From contig JACKNZ010000008.1 in the NCBI GenBank assembly GCA_024234595.1, positions 1-64,000 of the forward strand: a stretch of 64,000 nucleotides of DNA. The letters are read 5' to 3'. Each line of letters begins with the position of its first letter. The stretch's first letter is position 1. The notes beneath the pieces were generated by a model that was given only the letters and a program-made list of their open reading frames with translations, did no database searches and had not been told where the DNA came from. Shown here piece after piece: positions 18,967 through 27,321 of the stretch. Origin of the DNA: Moraxellaceae bacterium. GTDB lineage: Bacteria > Pseudomonadota > Gammaproteobacteria > Pseudomonadales > Moraxellaceae. Position numbers and translations under genes: made by a program.

Positions 18967-19524
18967 TTAGTTAGGGCAAGTAATGATATTGCCATTAATG
19001 TCTTCATAAATACCGTCATTGTTTTTGTCGGGTGATAGTCGGGCACGGCCTCCGCGGCTGACTATCACTTGTCTGCTGTAAAGTGGGTCTTTGTTAAATT
19101 CGCAATAAGTAAACGTTCCATTACTGGCAGATGTCAGTCCTGTACTTTCAAAAACCAATCGTTGACCTCCAAATCCTTTCCATTGTAGGGTGGTTTTAGT
19201 GTTTAAAGGGGTGTAACGAATAATTTGATCATTGTTATCAATGATGCCATTCCGATTAGCATCTTCAAAAAACAACGCGCCTATAGCCCATTGATTGTCA
19301 CAATTTAGTCCATTGCTTGAACCACATAAGGTAAAAGGTCTGCGCCCCGTAATAGCATAAGCACGACTGGCATGGACAATATGTATCAGTTCGCTAGTGA
19401 CACGTTTGGCATTTTGTGTTTTTAACCAAGCACTCAAATTTGCATGAGCAAAAAGCGTTATAATACATAAAATAGTGATAGTAATAAGTGCTTCTATCAG
19501 AGTGAAGCCGTGAGTTTTCGGCAT
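18967..19524 (-). CDS. FimT/GspH-family pseudopilin (second copy, opposite strand)
   Basis: A 185-residue prepilin read on the minus strand: leader MPKTHG, helix FTLIEALITITILCIITLF, Glu at +5. The start at 19524 has AGGAAG upstream; the frame extends 12 codons further to 19560 without signal. After the helix comes a GspH/FimT fold with an EF-hand-like loop, DANRNGIIDNND, matching the D-x-N-x-N-G...D pattern, and a second acidic DKNNDGIYEDIN loop near the C-terminus. Such acidic loops occur in other FimT/GspH proteins. It is convergent with pilE, four bases apart, and divergent from thiO. It may replace FimU in the minor pilin complex; that is inference. Confidence 0.8.
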   Translation of the reverse strand: MPKTHGFTLIEALITITILCIITLFAHANLSAWLKTQNAKRVTSELIHIVHASRAYAITGRRPFTLCGSSNGLNCDNQWAIGALFFEDANRNGIIDNNDQIIRYTPLNTKTTLQWKGFGGQRLVFESTGLTSASNGTFTYCEFNKDPLYSRQVIVSRGGRARLSPDKNNDGIYEDINGNIITCPN

Positions 19525-19628
19525 GTAGTATCTTCCTAATTGATAAAACCCCAATCGCAATTAAAGAGGCGAGATGGGCAGTCCATTTAATGTGCATATT
19601 CTAACAATATTTTTAGGTGAGTCAAGTC

Positions 19629-20705
19629 ATGAAGGTGGTGGTAATAGGGGCAGGTATTATTGGATTATTGACGGCATATAAGTTAGCCAAATTAGGTCAC
19701 CAAGTTGTTATTTTAGAAAAGCACAGCCAGTCCCAAGAGTCATCATGGGCGGGTGGTGGTATTGTTTCGCCGATGTATCCGTGGCGTTATGCTCCTGCTG
19801 TCAGTGCTTTAGCTACATTAGCACAAGCTGAATACCCCATTTTGGCACAAGAGCTATTAGCATTAACAAATATAAATATTGAATTAAATCAGTGTGGTAT
19901 GTTGATGCTTGATACCGAGGATAAACGTGATGCCATTGTTTGGGCGCAACATTATCAACAACAATTGGATTGTTTAGATAAAAATGCTATTAAGCAATTA
20001 GCTCCTTTGTTAGGCGAGTTTAACAATGCGGTATTGTTGCCTCAGGTTGCCAATGTCCGTAATCCTCGTTTATTACAAGCATTAGTTAACGCAGTTAATC
20101 TTTTAGGTGTGCAACATATCACTCAAGCTGAAGTATGTCAGTGGCATCATCAACAAGGACAGTTATTCGCTGTTACTACAACGACAGGGCAACGCTACGA
20201 GGCAGAGTGTTTTGTGGTGGCAACAGGTGCATGGAGTGGGCAATTATTAAAAACATTACAAGTAGATATTCCAATAAAACCAATGAAAGGGCAAATGTTG
20301 TTGTATAAATTAGCGCAACAACGGTTGTCGCATATTGTATTGCATCAAGGGCATTATCTAATTCCGCGTCAAGATGGTCATATTTTATGTGGTTCTACTT
20401 TAGAAGATACAGGTTTTGACAAACACACCACTAGCCAAGCCTTAGAGATATTAGCGCAGTCTGCACAAGGTATTATGCCGTTATTGGCACAACATCAACC
20501 CATTAAGCAATGGGCAGGGTTGAGACCAGCTTCGCCTAATGGTATTCCGTTTATTGGCAAACTACCACACTTTGAGAATGTTTGGCTTAATGCAGGTCAG
20601 TTTAGAAATGGCTTGGTATTAGCACCTGCATCGGCTCAGTTGTTAGTAGATTTGATGCAGGGCAACAAAACGCAAGTCGATGAAAGTCCATATCAAATTA
20701 TTTAA
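19629..20705 (+). CDS. thiO: Glycine oxidase ThiO (FAD-dependent amine oxidase)
   Basis: ThiO oxidises glycine to iminoacetate for the thiazole part of thiamine. The 358-residue protein starts with the FAD-binding dinucleotide motif VVVIGAGIIGLLTAY and then EKHSQSQESSWAGGGIVSP, which fits the DAO family and ThiO in particular. KQWAGLRPASPNGIPFIG near the end is the second FAD/substrate region. The ATG at 19629 follows AGGTGAG; a GTG at 19617 is in frame but overlaps that site. In Acinetobacter and Pseudomonas this gene also neighbours the pilin and pilSR genes. Its stop overlaps the convergent pilR stop by four bases. Confidence 0.87.
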   Translation: MKVVVIGAGIIGLLTAYKLAKLGHQVVILEKHSQSQESSWAGGGIVSPMYPWRYAPAVSALATLAQAEYPILAQELLALTNINIELNQCGMLMLDTEDKRDAIVWAQHYQQQLDCLDKNAIKQLAPLLGEFNNAVLLPQVANVRNPRLLQALVNAVNLLGVQHITQAEVCQWHHQQGQLFAVTTTTGQRYEAECFVVATGAWSGQLLKTLQVDIPIKPMKGQMLLYKLAQQRLSHIVLHQGHYLIPRQDGHILCGSTLEDTGFDKHTTSQALEILAQSAQGIMPLLAQHQPIKQWAGLRPASPNGIPFIGKLPHFENVWLNAGQFRNGLVLAPASAQLLVDLMQGNKTQVDESPYQII

Positions 20706-22090
20706 TTTTCGCTGTCATCATCACTGCTATCATCATCTAAACCAAGTTTTTTGAGGCGATAACGTAATGATCTAAACGTCATGCCCAGTTTTTTGGCGGC
20801 AGCGGTGCGGTTCCAGCGAGTTTCATCTAAAGCTTTAACAATCAGATTTTTTTCGATACCTAATAAATAGTCTTCTAAAGATTCACTGGCACTAGGCTCA
20901 CTATCAGGAACAGCGTTGCTTGGTAGTGGTGTGGTGGTTTTAGAGCTTTGATGTGCGGGCAGTTGTAAATGCTCAGGTAAAATTTCGTGGCCTTCACACA
21001 AGGTTAAAGCGCGTTCCAAAATATTTTGCAATTCGCGCACGTTACCAAAAAAAGGATAATGTTTGAGTGCTTGACGGGCAGCGGTGCTTAGTTTGGGTTT
21101 TTCGATGCCCCAATCCTGACTTAAGCGTTGCAAAAAAGTATTGGCTAATAAGTCAATATCATCGCCACGCTCACGTAGGGCAGGAATACGTGCTTGAATA
21201 ACGTTGATGCGATAAAACAAATCTTGCCTAAAACGATTGGCAGCCACTTCGGCAGCTAAGTCTTTGTGTGTCGCACTTAACAAGCGAATATTGACGGGAA
21301 TTTCTTTAGCGTGACCAATCGGACGAATGGTTTTTTCTTGAATAGCCCGCAGCAATTTAACTTGCATAGTCAACGGTAAATCGGCAACTTCGTCTAAAAA
21401 TAAAGTGCCTTCGTTGGCAGCCTGAAACAAGCCAATTTTGTCTTCGGTGGCACCTGTAAAACTGCCTTTTTTGTGGCCAAAAAATTCGCTTTCCATGAGT
21501 TCAGAGGGAATAGCTCCGCAGTTCACAGGAATAAAAGGTTTGTCAGCACGAGGACTTAAATCGTGAATTAAGCGTGCCACCACTTCTTTACCTGTGCCAG
21601 ACTCACCACTAATGTACACAGGTGCTTGACTGCGTGCCAGTTTGCGAATGGTTTCTTTCAGAGCCAACATCACAGATGATTGGCCTAACAAACGCTGTTC
21701 GTACTCATCTTGAGGGGTATGTTGCCCCGATAGTTGAATGGCATTGCGTACTAAATCGCGTAAACGACTCAATTCGACAGGTTTTGATACAAAGTCAAAT
21801 GCACCTGCTTTGAGCGCAGTAACTGCCATTTCGGTGCTGCCATAGGCTGTAATTACAGCAACAGGCGTTTGAGGGTAGTGTTTTTGGATATGCTGCACAA
21901 TATCAAGGCCACTACCATCGGGCAAATGCATATCGGTTAAACATAACTGAAAACTATCTTTTTTGAGCAGGGCGAGTGCGCTACTGACATCATCGGCTGT
22001 TTTACATTCGATGTTCATGCGTTCTAAAGTGATGGCCAATAATTCGCTAATATCGGGTTCGTCATCAATAATAAGAGCTTTTGTTGTCAT
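20702..22090 (-). CDS. pilR: Sigma-54-dependent response regulator PilR
   Basis: PilR is the NtrC-type activator of the major pilin gene and partner of PilS. The 462 residues show a receiver domain with phospho-acceptor D53 (LTDMHLPDG), a sigma-54 AAA+ domain with Walker A GESGTGKE, the sigma-54 contact loop in the form GSFTGA, Walker B TLFLDEVADLP, and a C-terminal Fis-type helix-turn-helix (NRTAAAKKLGMTFRSLRYRL). A very acidic DDDSSDDDSEN tail ends the protein. It follows pilS with a two-base gap. pilA, the expected target, is not in the window. Confidence 0.95.
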   Translation of the reverse strand: MTTKALIIDDEPDISELLAITLERMNIECKTADDVSSALALLKKDSFQLCLTDMHLPDGSGLDIVQHIQKHYPQTPVAVITAYGSTEMAVTALKAGAFDFVSKPVELSRLRDLVRNAIQLSGQHTPQDEYEQRLLGQSSVMLALKETIRKLARSQAPVYISGESGTGKEVVARLIHDLSPRADKPFIPVNCGAIPSELMESEFFGHKKGSFTGATEDKIGLFQAANEGTLFLDEVADLPLTMQVKLLRAIQEKTIRPIGHAKEIPVNIRLLSATHKDLAAEVAANRFRQDLFYRINVIQARIPALRERGDDIDLLANTFLQRLSQDWGIEKPKLSTAARQALKHYPFFGNVRELQNILERALTLCEGHEILPEHLQLPAHQSSKTTTPLPSNAVPDSEPSASESLEDYLLGIEKNLIVKALDETRWNRTAAAKKLGMTFRSLRYRLKKLGLDDDSSDDDSEN

Positions 22091-22092
22091 TG

Positions 22093-23694
22093 TTAAATCA
22101 ACCGATTAGGATGAGAAAAAGTAATTCTAAAACAAGCCCCTTCGGGCTGAGGAATATAATCTAAATGTGCTTGATTAGCTTCGCATAACTCACGCGCCAA
22201 GTACAAACCCAAACCTGTCCCATTTTTTTCGGTGGTAAAAAATGGCTCAAATAAATTCTTTTCATTTTCTGGCGTGACACCAGGCCCTAAGTCATAAATT
22301 TCTAAATAAGGTAATTGATTGAGGTTGTTGATATCAGCAATCATCTCAATGGTATTATGACTGTTTTTGGCACTGTACCTAAAGGCATTATTTACCATAT
22401 TATAAACCACCTGATAAAGTTGGTCGGTATCAAAACGAATTAATACCTCGGCATCGGTATGAAAAATGATTTGTTTTTCTTGAGCACTGGTATGCGTAAA
22501 TTCGTCAATAAAATTATCGAGCCATTCTTTTAGGTTAATCAGTTGTGGTGTTGATTTTTGCCGTCTAGAAAGCTGTAAAATGGTTTCTATAATGGTATTC
22601 ACACGGTGGCAATGTTGCTCAATAATCGTCAATAATCGTTTATCTGCGCCTTTTATGTCCTCAGATTCACTTAATAATTGTGCTGCATGACTAATTGCGC
22701 CTAAAGGATTACGAATTTCGTGGGCAATATTAGCCGTTAGTCGTCCCAACGAAGCCAGTTTTAATTGCTGTGCTTTTTGGGTCATTTGAGCCGTATTTTC
22801 TAAAAAAATCAAGGTGTTGTTGGCGTAAGAGGATTCCAACTTCATATAAGAAACATTAACTTCGGGAAAAGCAGGCTGGCTTTTAAAAATTAAAGGTTTA
22901 AGCATCAGATTTTGTTGCCAAGCCAAGAGTCCTGCATCTAATATCGGGTTCAAGCTTTTTAGATTACATCCGACAAGCACATTGTTCAGGCCTAATAATT
23001 GTTTGGCGGCGGTATTTAATAGTAATAAGTGCCGTTGCTGATTAACAACTAACACTCCAGTGTGCATTCGATTGATAATTTGCTCATTGAGCTTTTGGAG
23101 ATTTTCTACTTCTAAAGATTTGTGTAGTGCTAGGGCTTCTACTTGTCTAAAGCGATGGCTAATCAGTTGACTAAAACCAGCCACTGCAAAAAAACTTAAT
23201 CCTAAAATAGACGCTTGGCCTAAGTTTTCGGCACTCACGCGTTCAAAGTTAGTTAAAATAAAATAGAATTGCTCATACAACACTGCTAATGCCGCAACGG
23301 CTGCAATTAAGGGGCCTCGTTTGCCAGGTAATAATATATTGCCAGCCGCGACCATGACCAAATACAACATACTGAGTTGAATAGTTGGCCCACCATTGGC
23401 ATGCATCATAAAAGTAATAGCGACAATATCAAAAATAATAAAAATGAAGGCTTGCAGACGGGGTTCAGAGCGCAGTTTAGTGCTTAAAATTAGTCCTAAT
23501 GCAGCGACAAATAAATAAATAATACTTGTCGTTAAAAATAAAAGTGTATTAGATGCACCAATTAGCGGATTGTTTGGGTTGATACTAAACAAGCTGACTA
23601 ACAAAAAAGCCAACACTACTCGATAGGCGGCATAAATACGCAATAATCGCCAATCATCATGGCTTTCGACAAAGTCTATAGGTGTTTGTTGCAT
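22093..23694 (-). CDS. pilS: Sensor histidine kinase PilS
   Basis: PilS is the membrane kinase that controls PilR in response to pilin level. The 533-residue protein has about six hydrophobic segments in the first 185 residues, a PAS-like region around 205-300, a phospho-acceptor histidine H325 in NIAHEIRNPLGA, and an ATP-binding domain with a YNMVNNAFRYS N-box and ENEKNLFEPFFTTEKNGTGLGL F/G boxes. The start codon overlaps the stop of the upstream gene (TAATG), indicating coupling. The layout PP0621-family gene, pilS, pilR is also found in Pseudomonas. Confidence 0.95.
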   Translation of the reverse strand: MQQTPIDFVESHDDWRLLRIYAAYRVVLAFLLVSLFSINPNNPLIGASNTLLFLTTSIIYLFVAALGLILSTKLRSEPRLQAFIFIIFDIVAITFMMHANGGPTIQLSMLYLVMVAAGNILLPGKRGPLIAAVAALAVLYEQFYFILTNFERVSAENLGQASILGLSFFAVAGFSQLISHRFRQVEALALHKSLEVENLQKLNEQIINRMHTGVLVVNQQRHLLLLNTAAKQLLGLNNVLVGCNLKSLNPILDAGLLAWQQNLMLKPLIFKSQPAFPEVNVSYMKLESSYANNTLIFLENTAQMTQKAQQLKLASLGRLTANIAHEIRNPLGAISHAAQLLSESEDIKGADKRLLTIIEQHCHRVNTIIETILQLSRRQKSTPQLINLKEWLDNFIDEFTHTSAQEKQIIFHTDAEVLIRFDTDQLYQVVYNMVNNAFRYSAKNSHNTIEMIADINNLNQLPYLEIYDLGPGVTPENEKNLFEPFFTTEKNGTGLGLYLARELCEANQAHLDYIPQPEGACFRITFSHPNRLI

Positions 23695-23924
23695 TATGGT
23701 TTACGTTGTAAATAATTGTTTTTATGGGTTTCACCACAAAAATATAAACCTTCAAACAATATCGCTTCATGTTGTGGAATATGCACCCCACATTCTGCAC
23801 ATTGATGCATTAAGGGAGCTGGGGGTTGTTGGGGGGGCTGTTGTTGAGCAAGGGTTCGCCTGATAAAAGAGTAAATAAACCAAACAATACCTGCTAAAAT
23901 CAGCAGCCGTAAGATAGTTCCCAT
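23694..23924 (-). CDS. PP0621-family small membrane protein with zinc-binding motif
   Basis: A 76-residue protein: one N-terminal transmembrane helix (LRLLILAGIVWFIYSFIRR), a Gln/Pro-rich linker (QQQPPQQPPAP), then a small Cys/His cluster, CAECGVHIPQHEA followed by YFCGETH, that looks like a treble-clef zinc site. The PP0621 family is found next to pilS in pseudomonads; its function is unknown. It is the first gene of the pilS-pilR unit and overlaps pilS by one base. A role in pilus regulation is only suggested by position. Confidence 0.8.
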   Translation of the reverse strand: MGTILRLLILAGIVWFIYSFIRRTLAQQQPPQQPPAPLMHQCAECGVHIPQHEAILFEGLYFCGETHKNNYLQRKP

Positions 23925-24001
23925 GTCTGTATCCCTAATTCATTGTGATGAAATCGTGTGTCCGCATCGCATGAGCCTTTATTTGCTAACAGAGACTTTT
24001 T

Positions 24002-25615
24002 ATGACTTTACGCATTGCTCTAGCTCAACAAAACTTTTTAGTGGGCGATATTGTCAAAAACACTGCAAAAGTACGTCATTTGACACAGCAAGCGCAAGCC
24101 CAAGATTGCGATATGATAGCGTTTCCTGAGTTGTGTTTAACAGGTTATCCACCCGAAGACCTATTGTTAAGAGCCAGTTTAGGTCAGCGTATTGAGGCGG
24201 CCTTAAAAAGTCTAACAGATATTCGCGATATTGTGATGGTATTGGGTTATCCCAAGCGCATCAATGGTCAGTTATATAATGTTGCAGGTGTTTGGTTGAA
24301 TGGTCAATGTTTGGCCGAATATGCCAAACAAAAATTACCGAATTATCAAGTGTTTGACGAAAGACGTTATTTCGAGCATGGCACGCAAACGGTCGTGTTT
24401 GATTATAAGCAACACAAAATAGCCTTAAATATTTGTGAAGATATTTGGCATTTGGAACCAGTCGCACAGGCAAAAGCACAACAGGCAGATTTATTGTTGT
24501 GTATCAATGCCTCACCGTTTCATCTTAATAAACAAGCACAGCGCATTGACCTGTTGCAACAACAGGCTAAAGAAAATCAATTGTCGATAGCCTATGTCAA
24601 TTTAGTGGGTGGGCAGGATGAGTTAGTGTTTGATGGTGGCTCGCTTGCTGTAAATCACACAGGTGAAATTGCGGTGGAAGCAGAATTATTTGTTGAGCAA
24701 TTAGTTATCATTGAGCATCACCAACAACAGTTTAAGATGCAAACACGGCCATCGGTAATGAGTGAAGAAGCAGCGGCTTATCAGGCACTGGTGTTAGGTG
24801 TACGCGATTATGTCACTAAAAGCGGTTTTAAAGGCGTAGTCTTGGGGTTGTCAGGTGGCATCGATTCGGCATTAGTGTTAGCAATAGCGGTAGATGCCTT
24901 GGGCGCAAACAATGTCAATGCGGTGATGATGCCCTATCATTACACATCACAAATGAGTCTTGAAGATGCCGCACAAGAAGCCAAGACTCTAGGCGTAAAT
25001 TACTCCATTATTGAGATTGCGCCAGTTGTTGAGTCTTTTACACAGTTGTTAGCACCAGCATTTGATGGCTTAGCCAAAGATAAAACCGAAGAAAATCTAC
25101 AAGCACGCTCACGCGGCGTGTTGTTAATGGCTTTATCTAACAAAAATGGTTGGTTAGTGCTGACCACAGGCAATAAGTCAGAAATGGCGGTCGGTTATGC
25201 GACTTTGTATGGCGATATGGCAGGTGGTTTTGATGTGCTAAAAGATGTGCCTAAAACCTTGGTGTTTAGATTAGCTGAATACAAAAATCGTATTGCAGGA
25301 CAAGTGGTAATTCCTCAACGTGTGATTGATAGACCGCCATCAGCCGAATTAGCTCCAGACCAAAAAGATGAAGACAGTTTACCGCCATATTCAATACTAG
25401 ACGCAATTTTAGCCTTGTATATTGAACATGACCAAAGTGCCGAAGCCATTATTGCTCAAGGTTTTGAGCGTGATGTGGTGTATAAAGTGTTAAAAATGGT
25501 CGATTTTAATGAATACAAACGCCGCCAAGCCGCGATTGGCACACGCATTACCCAACGAGGTTTTGGGCGAGATAGGCGTTATCCCTTAGTCAATGGTTGG
25601 CATATTGGCGATTAG
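24002..25615 (+). CDS. nadE: Glutamine-dependent NAD+ synthetase
   Basis: NadE converts nicotinic acid adenine dinucleotide to NAD+, taking ammonia from glutamine. The N-terminal nitrilase-type amidase domain (about residues 1-260) has the triad E43, K111 and C145 (NICEDIWH). The C-terminal ATP-pyrophosphatase domain has the PP-loop GLSGGIDSAL and the LTTGNKSEMAVGYATLYGD block. The length of 537 residues fits the two-domain bacterial form. It is divergent from the PP0621/pilSR unit, and its stop overlaps the convergent RDD gene by four bases. Confidence 0.95.
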   Translation: MTLRIALAQQNFLVGDIVKNTAKVRHLTQQAQAQDCDMIAFPELCLTGYPPEDLLLRASLGQRIEAALKSLTDIRDIVMVLGYPKRINGQLYNVAGVWLNGQCLAEYAKQKLPNYQVFDERRYFEHGTQTVVFDYKQHKIALNICEDIWHLEPVAQAKAQQADLLLCINASPFHLNKQAQRIDLLQQQAKENQLSIAYVNLVGGQDELVFDGGSLAVNHTGEIAVEAELFVEQLVIIEHHQQQFKMQTRPSVMSEEAAAYQALVLGVRDYVTKSGFKGVVLGLSGGIDSALVLAIAVDALGANNVNAVMMPYHYTSQMSLEDAAQEAKTLGVNYSIIEIAPVVESFTQLLAPAFDGLAKDKTEENLQARSRGVLLMALSNKNGWLVLTTGNKSEMAVGYATLYGDMAGGFDVLKDVPKTLVFRLAEYKNRIAGQVVIPQRVIDRPPSAELAPDQKDEDSLPPYSILDAILALYIEHDQSAEAIIAQGFERDVVYKVLKMVDFNEYKRRQAAIGTRITQRGFGRDRRYPLVNGWHIGD

Positions 25616-26229
25616 TCTTGCGAAAACCAGCCTAATACCCCGCGTTTTTGGCGGGGGTCAACAGGCACTCTAATAACCACTGTGGCCGACAGTTGGTCGT
25701 GCCATGCTAAGCCGCGGCCTTTAATAGAAGCCCACCAGTAATTAGCCATAAAACCAAAAATAAAACTGAGGCTAAATAGCCCCGCGCCATATCCTAATAA
25801 ACTGGTGGCTAAAGCACAAAAAGTTGGAAACACTAAAGCAGCTGCGCAACGTCCAGCACTATCGCCCCATGATAACAAAGTGCCATCGGCTTTTAGTACC
25901 TTGAGTCGCCATGTTTGCATACCCAGCGTTTGGCCTGTTTTGCGCCAAAAATAGCCATAAAACAACCAAGTCGTGATTGTCATGGCAGGAAACAATACCA
26001 GAGACCGAAAGTTTGAAGATAAAACCATGGTTTTGTTTTGTGCTGCAATATCGTGTGGTGTTGCAATGACAATTAAAATGGTCGCTACAATCGCATTTAA
26101 GGCCACAATCAATAAACCATCATAAATCACTGCCGCCAAACGTACACCAACACCTGCCAATTGTGGTGGTGAGTTAGTCTCTGTTGAGGCTTTGCTTTGC
26201 TCGATAGTCACTTTGCTTTTTTGAGACAT
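25612..26229 (-). CDS. RDD family membrane protein
   Basis: A 205-residue inner-membrane protein with about four hydrophobic segments. The RDD signature is seen as VRLAAVIYDGLLIVALNAIV near residue 28 (Arg and Asp inside or next to membrane helices) and a later WRLKVLKADGTLLSWGDSAGR block. RDD proteins are poorly characterised; some act in sodium/proton exchange or transport. The gene is convergent with nadE (four-base overlap). No partner gene suggests a specific role. Confidence 0.8.
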   Translation of the reverse strand: MSQKSKVTIEQSKASTETNSPPQLAGVGVRLAAVIYDGLLIVALNAIVATILIVIATPHDIAAQNKTMVLSSNFRSLVLFPAMTITTWLFYGYFWRKTGQTLGMQTWRLKVLKADGTLLSWGDSAGRCAAALVFPTFCALATSLLGYGAGLFSLSFIFGFMANYWWASIKGRGLAWHDQLSATVVIRVPVDPRQKRGVLGWFSQD

Positions 26230-26382
26230 ACAATAGGATTCTTTGCTGACAAGTGGGGATATGCGCTTGAATGGGGTTATTTGCGTTGATTTTGGATTGA
26301 TGCTATGTTGTTTTTAGCAGCAAATTATATCTTCGCACCGTTAAGCTTCAGAATTATAAAATTATTTATTGTGCTTTAGTAT
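26230..26382. other. Non-coding gap upstream of the LapA-like gene
   Basis: The whole gene-free stretch runs to 26546 (317 bases). Apart from the palindromic element at 26383-26481 I see no RNA gene. The part shown should carry the promoter of the RDD gene on the minus strand, but I could not choose a convincing -35/-10 pair. The AT-rich part at 26310-26380 could serve as promoter DNA. Confidence 0.4.
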
Positions 26383-26481
26383 AGGACTTACGCGGTTATC
26401 GCTTTTTTGCTCACATTTAAACTGGTTTCAACGGTTTTATGTTCACAAAACGCGCTAATTTCGGTGAAATGCGTAAGTCCT
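26383..26481. repeat. Palindromic AGGACTTACGC element, full copy 2 (inverted)
   Basis: A 99-bp element with AGGACTTACGC at 26383-26393 and GCGTAAGTCCT at 26471-26481. Read on the minus strand it is nearly identical to copy 3 (27162-27261) over its full length, including ATTAGCGCGTTTTGTGAACA and AAGCGATAACCGCG. It lies in the gap between the RDD gene and the LapA-like gene and, with copy 3, forms an inverted pair around the latter. Confidence 0.85.
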
Positions 26482-26546
26482 GAGTAGCATTTTAGCGTAA
26501 AGCTTGATGCAAGGTTTTTAATATTCTAAAAATTGAGGAAAAGAAA

Positions 26547-27035
26547 ATGCCGTTACGTACCCTGTTGTTTGTGATTATTGTGGCCTTAATTGCCACTTTT
26601 ACGGCTTTAAATTGGTCAGCATTTGCCGCCAATACCGTCATTTCTTTAGGTTTTGCCTCTGTTCAAGCACCACTAGGCTTAATTATGTTAGGCATTGTGG
26701 TGGTGATGACGGTGTTGTTTTTGTTCTTTATTGCCTATTTTCAAACATCTGTGTTGTTAGAAGCTCGTCGTCATGCCAAAGAATTACATGAACATCGTGC
26801 CTTGGCCGACCAAGCAGAAGCATCGCGTTTTACAGAGTTACGCCAATTTTTAAGTGAAGAGTTGGCAGCGATGAATCAACACACTATTCAAAGTCAAGCG
26901 GTTATCCTAGGCAAAATCAGTGAACTAGAGCAACAAGTGTTACATACTGCCAAAACAACCGAAAATAGTATTGTCGCTTATGTTGCAGAGTTAGATGAAC
27001 GTGTTAGCCGTAGTAATCATACTGTGCAGCCTTAA
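26547..27035 (+). CDS. LapA-domain (DUF1049-like) membrane protein with coiled-coil tail
   Basis: A 162-residue protein with two N-terminal transmembrane helices separated by a short loop containing ISLGFASVQAPLGLIML, which matches the LapA/DUF1049 pattern (hydrophobic helix, F-x-x-V/-x-x-P-L/-x, second helix). A cytoplasmic helical region rich in Glu, Gln and Ala (about residues 75-155) is probably a coiled coil. E. coli LapA, a shorter relative, works with LapB in controlling LPS synthesis; here no lapB is adjacent, so that role is uncertain. GAGGAAAAG precedes the ATG. The gene stands alone between two inverted palindromic repeats. Confidence 0.72.
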   Translation: MPLRTLLFVIIVALIATFTALNWSAFAANTVISLGFASVQAPLGLIMLGIVVVMTVLFLFFIAYFQTSVLLEARRHAKELHEHRALADQAEASRFTELRQFLSEELAAMNQHTIQSQAVILGKISELEQQVLHTAKTTENSIVAYVAELDERVSRSNHTVQP

Positions 27036-27040
27036 AAAAC

Positions 27041-27069
27041 GTGCCAAAAAAATAGGCTTCTGCTATAAT
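27041..27069 (+). promoter_or_regulatory. Promoter of rpmE
   Basis: GTGCCA (27041-27046) as -35, a 17-base spacer and TATAAT (27064-27069) with an extended TGC in front. A CCCCGCCCCC discriminator follows, typical of growth-rate and stringently controlled ribosomal promoters. The start point would be near 27076, giving a leader of about 245 bases before rpmE. Confidence 0.7.
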
Positions 27070-27086
27070 CCCCGCCCCCTTGTTGT

Positions 27087-27120
27087 GCTTAGCTCTAACG
27101 AAGAGACTGTTAGGGTAAGC
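27087..27120 (+). promoter_or_regulatory. Stem-loop in the rpmE leader
   Basis: GCTTA (27087-27091) pairs with TAAGC (27116-27120), and CTCTAAC (27093-27099) with GTTAGGG (27109-27115, one G-U pair), giving 12 pairs with a single bulged G and a nine-base loop. It starts about ten bases after the predicted transcription start. Ribosomal protein L31 leaders with autoregulatory structures are known in gammaproteobacteria; that this is one is inference. Confidence 0.55.
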
Positions 27121-27161
27121 CAAAAGAATGGTCAGCGTTCGTTCCTGCTCGATGATAAATC

Positions 27162-27261
27162 AGGACTTACGCATTTCTCCGAAATTAGCGCGTTTTGTGA
27201 ACATAAAACCCGTTAAAAACGGTTGAAATGTGAGCAAATAAGCGATAACCGCGTAAGTCCT
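27162..27261. repeat. Palindromic AGGACTTACGC element, full copy 3
   Basis: A 100-bp element with AGGACTTACGC at 27162-27172 and GCGTAAGTCCT at 27251-27261. The inner stem uses ACAT/ATGT and CCGT/ACGG where copy 1 has GCTAAA/TTTAGC and TCGT/ACGA, so pairing is kept although the sequence differs. It lies inside the rpmE leader, between the promoter and the coding region, and would be transcribed as a long hairpin. Confidence 0.85.
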
Positions 27262-27321
27262 AAAATGTCATTTACGCAGGGGGGCGAGCAATTTTTTAAG
27301 CCACTCTTTGAGATAGCGATT

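Noticed and set aside
27223..27321. N-terminal extension of L31 from an upstream in-frame start
   Set aside because: The added residues come from the palindromic repeat and are not found in L31; the family N-terminus starts at the ATG at 27322.
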